A DNA stretch of 5,096 bases, taken from positions 1 through 5,096 of the forward strand of contig USPK01000068.1 in NCBI GenBank assembly GCA_900556465.1. The letters are read 5' to 3'. How positions within the stretch are numbered: position 1 is the first letter of the stretch; every line of letters starts with the position of its first letter. This DNA comes from an uncultured Prevotella sp. GTDB taxonomy: Bacteria; Bacteroidota; Bacteroidia; Bacteroidales; Bacteroidaceae. The notes below the pieces were generated by a model that worked only from the letters and a program-made list of their open reading frames with translations, did no database searches and had not been told where the DNA came from. Position numbers and translations under genes: made by a program. Positions 1-3,677 of this stretch are shown here, in pieces.

Positions 1-389
1 CGCCCGACGCCGGCCGGCAGATGGGCCGCTGCATCTACGGCTGCGACCGTTGCGCCGAGGCCTGTCCGTGGAACCGCCACGTGCCGCCGACGCCCGAGTC
101 GGACTTCCAGCCCAGTGCCGCCCTGCGCGCCATGACGGCCGCCGACTGGCACCGCCTCAGCCCCGAGCAGTACCGCGCCCTCTTCCGCCGCAGCGCCGTC
201 CGCCGCGCCAAGTACGAGGGCCTGCTCCGCAACATCCGCGCCGTCGAGGCCGCCGCCAGCGCCGCCGGCGCGTTGCTCCCGGCTGAAACCGCGTTGCCCC
301 CGGGCGGTGCGGCCTATTCCGGCGGCGAAAAAATCGGGCGCAGAAAAAATCGGGCCGGCGGCTTGGTTATTCCCGAAAAAAATTCGTAA
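1..389 (+). CDS. queG: Epoxyqueuosine reductase QueG, C-terminal part (5' end outside window)
   Basis: This is the last third or so of QueG, the cobalamin-dependent iron-sulfur enzyme that reduces epoxyqueuosine to queuosine at the wobble base of tRNAs with GUN anticodons; it acts in the cytoplasm. The first full codon is at 3 and the stop TAA is at 387-389. The reading frame shows the family's ferredoxin-type cysteine cluster CIYGCDRCAEACPWN (CxxxCxxCxxxCP, from about 30), then the usual QueG ending with a W-x-x-L-(S)-P-E-Q-Y-R-A-L-F core and SAVRRAKYEGLLRNI. After RNI there are roughly 50 further residues, rich in Ala, Gly, Pro and then Lys/Arg, that look like an unconserved tail. The catalytic domain and the cobalamin-binding part lie upstream and cannot be seen. 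Related ferredoxin-fold proteins share CxxxCxxCxxxCP, but the combination with PWN and the C-terminal SAVRR...GLLRN is characteristic of QueG. Confidence 0.88.
   Translation, partial: PDAGRQMGRCIYGCDRCAEACPWNRHVPPTPESDFQPSAALRAMTAADWHRLSPEQYRALFRRSAVRRAKYEGLLRNIRAVEAAASAAGALLPAETALPPGGAAYSGGEKIGRRKNRAGGLVIPEKNS
327..355 (+). repeat. 13-bp direct repeat, 16-bp period, in the queG tail
   Basis: GAAAAAATCGGGC occurs at 327-339 and again at 343-355, separated by GCA. A third A-tract (CCCGAAAAAAA, A-run 376-382) follows 32 bp later, so the three A-runs start at 328, 344 and 376, in multiples of 16. The repeat is in the low-complexity coding tail of queG, just upstream of the likely tRNA promoter. 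It could be slippage-derived or act as an A-rich upstream promoter element; its function is not known. Confidence 0.75.
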
Positions 390-394
390 CTTCG
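362..394 (+). promoter_or_regulatory. Likely promoter of tRNA-Gln, overlapping the queG stop
   Basis: The Bacteroidota housekeeping promoter has TTTG near -33 and TAnnTTTG near -7, about 19-21 bp apart. Here CTTG (362-365) is followed after 21 bp by TAACTTCG (387-394), which matches all fixed -7 positions except one. Transcription would start near 400, about 20 nt before the mature tRNA. The TAA of the -7 box is also the queG stop codon. This is inferred from the match and spacing only. Confidence 0.45.
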
Positions 395-422
395 CGCCGT
401 CGTTTAGCAACGACCCTGAGTT

Positions 423-494
423 TGTCCCATGGTGTAATGGTTAGCACTAGAGATTTTGGTTCTCTCAGTCCCCGTTCGAATCGGAGTGGGACAA
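423..494 (+). tRNA. trnQ: tRNA-Gln (anticodon UUG)
   Basis: A full cloverleaf folds by eye. The acceptor stem TGTCCCA (423-429) pairs with TGGGACA (487-493), with discriminator A494. The D stem GTGT (432-435) pairs with GCAC (444-447), the last pair being T-G, around a loop containing the conserved GG. The anticodon stem AGAGA (449-453) pairs with TCTCT (461-465) around loop TTTTGGT, giving anticodon TTG at 456-458, which reads CAA (and CAG by wobble). The T arm has the TTCGAAT loop (475-481). The T stem CCCCG (470-474) with CGGAG (482-486) has one C471-A485 mismatch. The 3' CCA is not encoded (CTT follows A494), so a CCA-adding enzyme is needed, as is usual in this phylum. Confidence 0.95.
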
Positions 495-506
495 CTTCCA
501 TTCAGC

Positions 507-536
507 GCCCCGTGCCTTTCGGCATGGGGCTTTTTT
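507..536 (+). terminator. Intrinsic terminator after tRNA-Gln
   Basis: GCCCCGTGCC (507-516) pairs with GGCATGGGGC (521-530) in a 10-bp stem with one G-T wobble and loop TTTC, followed at once by six T (531-536). It starts 12 nt after the tRNA end. It ends 10 nt before the ATG of the next gene. Confidence 0.9.
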
Positions 537-546
537 GGCTTGCGCT

Positions 547-1107
547 ATGAGTTCGCTCCTCCGTTTCCATATCGACGCCCGCTTCCGTCTGTCGACGGAC
601 TGGGTGCGCCTGCGCTTCGAGCCCGGCGACGGTCCCCGCGCCTTTCTCCGCGAGGAGGCGGAGGGGCAGGTCGTCGTTCTCCCCGCCGGCTTTCCCCTGG
701 AGCGCCCCGCCGCCCAGGCGTGGGCCAACCGCGTTGTCGTGGAACTGCTGCGGCGCCGGGCCCTCGCCGTCCTGCCGCAACGGCTCGACGATGCGGCCCG
801 TCGCTTCGGGCTGCGCTACCGGCGGCTGACGGTGAAGAACGTTTGTAGCCGGTGGGGCAGCTGCTCGGCCGACGGGAACATCAACCTTTCGCTTTGGCTC
901 ATGCTCCTGCCCACGCGCTTCGTGGACTATGTGGTGGTCCACGAACTGGCGCACCTCGTGGAGCGCAACCACGGTCCGCGCTTCTGGGCCACGGTGGACC
1001 GTTTCCTGGGGCAACCCGGCGCCGGCCACCGCACGGCCCGCGAACTCAACGCCTATTTCCGCGACTACTGCCGCACCGTTTTCCGCGCCCCAATCGCCGC
1101 GCGCTGA
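547..1107 (+). CDS. YgjP/SprT-like zinc metallopeptidase (DUF45, M48-type family)
   Basis: The 186-aa product has the signature of the YgjP-like (DUF45) metallopeptidase family. KNVCSRWGSCS (about residues 97-107, with the family's WGSC at 103-106) is followed by HELAHLVERNH (132-142). His132 and His136 should bind zinc, Glu133 be the catalytic base, and His142 the third ligand, as in the HExxHxxxxxH of Wss1/SprT-like proteases; FW (146-147) after it is also typical. There is no signal peptide or membrane segment, so it is probably cytoplasmic. The N-terminal part (1-95) is diverged and basic. I chose ATG 547; the in-frame TTG at 535 lies in the terminator T-run and adds only four residues. 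There is no Shine-Dalgarno sequence. The substrate is unknown: relatives are predicted peptidases, but as I recall E. coli YgjP has been reported to act on UTP, so a peptidase role is not certain. The gene is distinctly richer in G+C than the secreted-protein genes. Confidence 0.87.
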   Translation: MSSLLRFHIDARFRLSTDWVRLRFEPGDGPRAFLREEAEGQVVVLPAGFPLERPAAQAWANRVVVELLRRRALAVLPQRLDDAARRFGLRYRRLTVKNVCSRWGSCSADGNINLSLWLMLLPTRFVDYVVVHELAHLVERNHGPRFWATVDRFLGQPGAGHRTARELNAYFRDYCRTVFRAPIAAR

Positions 1108-1369
1108 GGCCGGGGGCGGCGCGATGTCGCCCATTCCTCTTGGCCTGCGCCCCGTCCGCCGCGTGCCGCAGGGCCGGTCCGGCCGCCCATCCCGCTTCCC
1201 CGGCGCGCCGCAACTGCCCGCGCAGGCCCCGTTGCGCCTCCGCCTTTCCTAATCTTTACAAAATCTTAATACGAAAAGCAGAAAACGGGCGCACCGCTTC
1301 CGCCGATTATTTCGTAAATTTGCACCATACGTTTACAGTTCACATTATTAACTCAAAACCACAAGACGT
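1108..1369 (+). other. Intergenic region: GC-rich stretch, then AT-rich promoter/leader
   Basis: From 1108 to about 1240 the DNA is very GC-rich and I see no convincing gene. GGCCGGTCCGGCC (1172-1184) is a short palindrome, but no T-run follows it, so I find no intrinsic terminator for the metallopeptidase gene. From about 1244 the sequence becomes AT-rich and leads into the promoter and leader of the gene at 1370. Confidence 0.6.
1315..1322 (+). promoter_or_regulatory. Bacteroidota -7 box for the gene at 1370
   Basis: TAAATTTG is an exact match to the Bacteroidota -7 consensus TAnnTTTG. It would start transcription near 1328-1330 and give a leader of about 40 nt that is AT-rich and lacks a Shine-Dalgarno sequence, as is usual in the phylum. 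I see no good TTTG at the expected -33 position (about 1291-1295), so the promoter may be weak or helped by an activator. Confidence 0.6.
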
Positions 1370-3142
1370 ATGAAGAAATTTTACGTATTGAAGACCCTGT
1401 GCGCGCTGTTCCTGTTCGCCCTCGTCGGCGTCACGGCCTCCGCGCAGGAAGTCAAGTTCGACTTCGGAGCCAACGAGTTCGGACTTCCGATCGGCAGCAA
1501 CGAAGAAGGTGCAGCCGATGCCGGAAACATCACTGCGCCTATTGTGAAGGACGGCGTCACGCTGACGTTCGACAAGGCCACCGGTGACACGCCGCCCCGC
1601 ATGTGGACCGGTCCGCAGCTCCGTACCTACAAGGGCAACACGATGACGGTCACCGCTCCCGAGGGCGAGACCATTTCCTCGATTCAGTTCACGGCTGACG
1701 GCAGCAGCAGATTCAAGTTCGCCGTTGACGGGACCGACATCGACCTGAACACCGGCTGGACCGGCGAGGCCGCTTCCGTCACGTTCGACGGTACGGGTTC
1801 GTCGCGCCTGTTCACCGTCACGGTCACCCTGGGCAGTGGCGGCGAAACGCCCGACCCCACTCCTCAGCCTGAGCGCTACGACATCTTCACCGAGTCGTTT
1901 GCCAACGGCCAGGGGGACTTCACGGTTGACGACGTGAGCCTTGCCGAGGGCCTCTCTTATGTATGGAAGGCCGACACCAAATACGGCTACATGAAGGCTT
2001 CCGCCTATGTAAGCGGTACGAACTATGCCGCCGAGAGCTGGCTCATCTCTCCCGTCATCGACCTGACCGGTTCCACGAATTCGCAGCTCGCTTTCGACCA
2101 CGCCGGCAACTTCTTCGGCGGTGCCGAGGGTATGGCTGCAGCCGTTTCCGTCAAGGCCCGCGTGGAGGGCACGGAGGATTGGACCGACCTGACCCTTTCC
2201 GAGTGGGCCTCCGGTAATTCCTGGACCTTCAGCGCCACGACGGCCGACCTCTCCGCCTTCGACGGTCAGCGCATCCAGTTGGCCTTTGTCTACACCTCTA
2301 CGGCCGACGTTGCCGGCACGTGGGAAGTGCAGAATGTTGTCGTTTCCGGCGAACTCGAGGAAGCACCCGTCGACGTGGCCGAACCGACCTTCTCGCCCGA
2401 AGCCGGCGCTTACAACAACAGCGTTGAGGTGAGCCTCTCCGCCGCTGAGGGCCTGACCGTATACTACACGACCGACGGCACCGAGCCCACGACGGCCTCT
2501 ACCCTCTACGAAGCGCCCTTCACGCTGACCGAGACGACCACCGTCAAGGCCATTGCCGTCGACGCCGAGGGCAACGTGAGCGACGTCGTGAGCGCCACCT
2601 ACACCGTGCGCCAACCGCTCGACGTGCCCGAGGGCTGCGTGGGCTTCGACTTCACCATGAACCCGTGGGGCCTGCCCTTGTCCAACGATGGAAACGTTCC
2701 TATTTATCGCGTAGAGCAGGACGGCGTAGTCCTGACGGCTACGGACGGCACCACGACGCCGCCTCGCATGTGGAACGACTTCAATCTGGGTCCGCAGTTG
2801 CGCGTATATAGCGGCGGCACGCTGACCTTCACCGCTCCCGAGGGCTACCAGATCACGAAGATTGAGTTCGTCGCCGCCAAGTTCGGCTTAACGACCACAG
2901 TCGGCACGCTTATCGACCAGACCTGGGAAGGCAGCGCCCCGAGCGTCACCTTCGACGTCACCGCTACGACGAATATCTCCACCGTCCTCCTGACGTTCGA
3001 CCGTCCCGTTGTCGACGGCATCGACAGCGTGACGACCGGCACGGACGCCGCTCCGGTTATCTACACCATCGACGGCCGTCGCGTAGAGCGCGCAGAGCGT
3101 GGCCTCTACATCATCAACGGTCAGAAGGTTTACGTGAAGTAA
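1370..3142 (+). CDS. Secreted multidomain protein: duplicated beta domain, anchor-J-like domain, chitobiase-C-like domain, sorting-type tail
   Basis: The 590-aa product starts with a clear Sec signal peptide (MKKF, hydrophobic core, cleavage likely at ASA|Q, 25/26). Domain A, about 27-155, is beta-rich and has PPRMW (75-79), GPQLR and TAPEG. After a GGETPDPTPQPE linker, residues 170-327 resemble the choice-of-anchor J / cleaved-adhesin jelly roll (FTESFANG..., ESWLISPVIDL...). Residues 337-413 match the chitobiase/beta-hexosaminidase C-terminal Ig-like domain (VYYTTDGTEPT at 364-373, VKAIAVDAEGNVSD). Residues 424-547 are a second copy of domain A (PPRMW at 464-468, GPQLR, TAPEG). The end, 563-590, resembles the Por/type IX sorting-type tail (IYTIDGRRV, GLYIINGQKVYVK), suggesting export and surface attachment. 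No catalytic residues are recognisable, so a binding or adhesin role is likely but unproven. The gene is monocistronic, with its own -7 box and terminator. ATG 1370 is supported by the signal peptide. Confidence 0.9.
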   Translation: MKKFYVLKTLCALFLFALVGVTASAQEVKFDFGANEFGLPIGSNEEGAADAGNITAPIVKDGVTLTFDKATGDTPPRMWTGPQLRTYKGNTMTVTAPEGETISSIQFTADGSSRFKFAVDGTDIDLNTGWTGEAASVTFDGTGSSRLFTVTVTLGSGGETPDPTPQPERYDIFTESFANGQGDFTVDDVSLAEGLSYVWKADTKYGYMKASAYVSGTNYAAESWLISPVIDLTGSTNSQLAFDHAGNFFGGAEGMAAAVSVKARVEGTEDWTDLTLSEWASGNSWTFSATTADLSAFDGQRIQLAFVYTSTADVAGTWEVQNVVVSGELEEAPVDVAEPTFSPEAGAYNNSVEVSLSAAEGLTVYYTTDGTEPTTASTLYEAPFTLTETTTVKAIAVDAEGNVSDVVSATYTVRQPLDVPEGCVGFDFTMNPWGLPLSNDGNVPIYRVEQDGVVLTATDGTTTPPRMWNDFNLGPQLRVYSGGTLTFTAPEGYQITKIEFVAAKFGLTTTVGTLIDQTWEGSAPSVTFDVTATTNISTVLLTFDRPVVDGIDSVTTGTDAAPVIYTIDGRRVERAERGLYIINGQKVYVK

Positions 3143-3160
3143 CTTCCCGTCATTCATCCA

Positions 3161-3176
3161 CCGCGCTCCGGCGCGG
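3161..3176 (+). repeat. Small perfect hairpin before the terminator
   Basis: CCGCGC (3161-3166) and GCGCGG (3171-3176) form a perfect 6-bp stem with loop TCCG. It lies 2 nt upstream of the intrinsic terminator, so the mRNA 3' end would carry two stacked hairpins, which may protect it from exonucleases. This role is inferred. Confidence 0.6.
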
Positions 3177-3178
3177 CG

Positions 3179-3209
3179 AGGCCGGTCCCGCCTGGGGCCG
3201 GCCTTTTTT
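3179..3209 (+). terminator. Intrinsic terminator of the secreted-protein gene
   Basis: AGGCCGGTCCC (3179-3189) pairs with GGGGCCGGCCT (3194-3204), 11 bp with one T-G wobble and loop GCCT, followed by a T-run (3204-3209). It sits 37 nt after the stop codon at 3140-3142 and closes that transcription unit. Confidence 0.9.
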
Positions 3210-3322
3210 GTGCCCCAGCCCGGACGGGGCCGCAGTCCAGCCGGCGTTTCTCCCTTCCGCGTCCCCGTCGGCCCGCAGCGCCGCCGATTGGGGGCCGCTT
3301 TGCCGCGTCGGGCTGCCGGGTA

Positions 3323-3339
3323 GCGCCGACGGTCGGCGC
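3323..3339 (+). repeat. Perfect 7-bp stem-loop
   Basis: GCGCCGA (3323-3329) and TCGGCGC (3333-3339) pair perfectly around CGG. It is 4 nt upstream of the larger palindrome at 3344-3381, so the two could stack as adjacent hairpins in RNA or as cruciforms in DNA. Confidence 0.65.
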
Positions 3340-3343
3340 ACGC

Positions 3344-3385
3344 ACGGGGCTAAGGCCAGTTTTTACGGGCCTTAGCCCCGTTTTT
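3344..3385 (+). terminator. Perfect 14-bp palindrome with T-run; orphan terminator-like element
   Basis: ACGGGGCTAAGGCC (3344-3357) pairs without mismatch with GGCCTTAGCCCCGT (3368-3381) around a 10-nt loop, and T3381-T3385 follows. This fits a +strand intrinsic terminator, but the upstream gene already ends at its own terminator about 140 bp earlier. GTTTTTACGGG occurs both in the loop into the 3' arm (3359-3369) and just after the stem (3380-3390), a direct repeat with 21-bp period. It could be a second-line terminator, the end of an unannotated small RNA, or an interspersed palindromic repeat. The structure is clear; the function is uncertain. Confidence 0.6.
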
Positions 3386-3533
3386 ACGGGAATAGGGCCC
3401 GTTCCGGCGCGGCCCGTCGGGCGGATTTCCGTCCCAGGCAGCGGGCCCTGTTCCCGGTTGTCGGGTTGCCCCTCGGGCTACCGGCCGCAGGTCGTCGGTC
3501 TGTCCGAAGAGCCGGTTTGTGACATGGAGTGTC

Positions 3534-3606
3534 TTTTGAAAGGGGTGAAAAGTTAAGAAAATGTAAATCGGGGGGGTGGAAAATACTTTTTAGCTTTTCT
3601 TCAAAA
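3534..3606 (+). repeat. Long imperfect AT-rich inverted repeat upstream of the last gene
   Basis: TTTTGAA (3534-3540) pairs perfectly with TTCAAAA (3600-3606). After a one-sided 6-nt bulge AGGGGT (3541-3546), GAAAAGTTAAGAA (3547-3559) pairs with TTTTTAGCTTTTC (3587-3599) over 13 bp with two G-T wobbles. The 27-nt loop holds a G7 run. The AT-richness makes chance pairing easier, so its significance is moderate. Confidence 0.45.
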
Positions 3607-3615
3607 AGGTCTGCT

Positions 3616-3623
3616 TAAATTTA
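3616..3623 (+). promoter_or_regulatory. Possible -7 box for the gene at 3678
   Basis: TAAATTTA matches TAnnTTTG at all but the last position. It would give a leader of about 49 nt, close to that of the gene at 1370. T-rich DNA lies upstream, but no TTTG is at proper -33 spacing. An alternative pair, TTTG (3640-3643) with TAAATCAG (3663-3670) 19 bp later, would make the mRNA nearly leaderless and is less likely. Confidence 0.35.
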
Positions 3624-3677
3624 CCCCCGAAAATCTTTTTTTGTTTTATTGTTTCACTCATCTAAATCAGCTTCACT

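Larger units (their letters stand above)
3210..3677 (+). other. Gene-free region of about 470 bp with several hairpins
   Basis: No reading frame here looks like a gene. From 3210 to about 3520 the DNA is GC-rich with many short palindromes: 3323-3339, 3344-3381, 3412-3422 (GCCCG/CGGGC with a single-base centre), and 3468-3478 (GCCC-CTC-GGGC) inside a 5-bp outer pair CCGGT/ACCGG (3454-3458 with 3480-3484). From 3534 the sequence changes abruptly to AT-rich and holds a long inverted repeat, a G7 run (3570-3576), a C5 run (3624-3628) and the likely promoter of the gene at 3678. A structured non-coding RNA or a regulatory leader is possible; nothing matches an RNA family I know. Confidence 0.55.

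Noticed and set aside
1..494. Functional coupling of queG with the adjacent tRNA
   Set aside because: Queuosine is placed in GUN anticodons (Tyr, His, Asn, Asp), whereas this tRNA reads with UUG and is not a substrate.
423..536. Integration site (att) of a mobile element at the tRNA-Gln 3' end
   Set aside because: No second copy of the tRNA 3' end, integrase or other mobile gene is visible in the window.
535..549. TTG at 535 as an upstream start for the metallopeptidase
   Set aside because: It lies inside the terminator T-run and adds only four residues; ATG 547 is the simpler start.
502..1134. 210-codon minus-strand ORF opposite the metallopeptidase gene
   Set aside because: It covers the tRNA terminator and the antisense of HELAH; the + strand frame has the zinc motif and family signatures.
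852..1373. Overlapping + strand ORF running from the metallopeptidase gene into the next leader
   Set aside because: It is Pro/Arg/Ala-rich out-of-frame translation with no family resemblance, and it passes through the promoter of the gene at 1370.
1340..2614. 424-codon minus-strand ORF opposite the secreted-protein gene
   Set aside because: Its product is Gly/Val/Arg/His-rich with no domain signature, as expected from antisense of GC-rich codons. The + strand frame has a signal peptide and recognisable domains.
3150..3345. Two 63-codon minus-strand ORFs after the secreted-protein gene
   Set aside because: They are Arg/Pro/Gly/Ala-rich, overlap a + strand terminator and each other, and show no start context or domain.
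3521..3537. GACAT/GTGTC hairpin followed by four T as a terminator
   Set aside because: The stem is only five pairs including a T-G, and the T-run overlaps the longer inverted repeat at 3534-3606.
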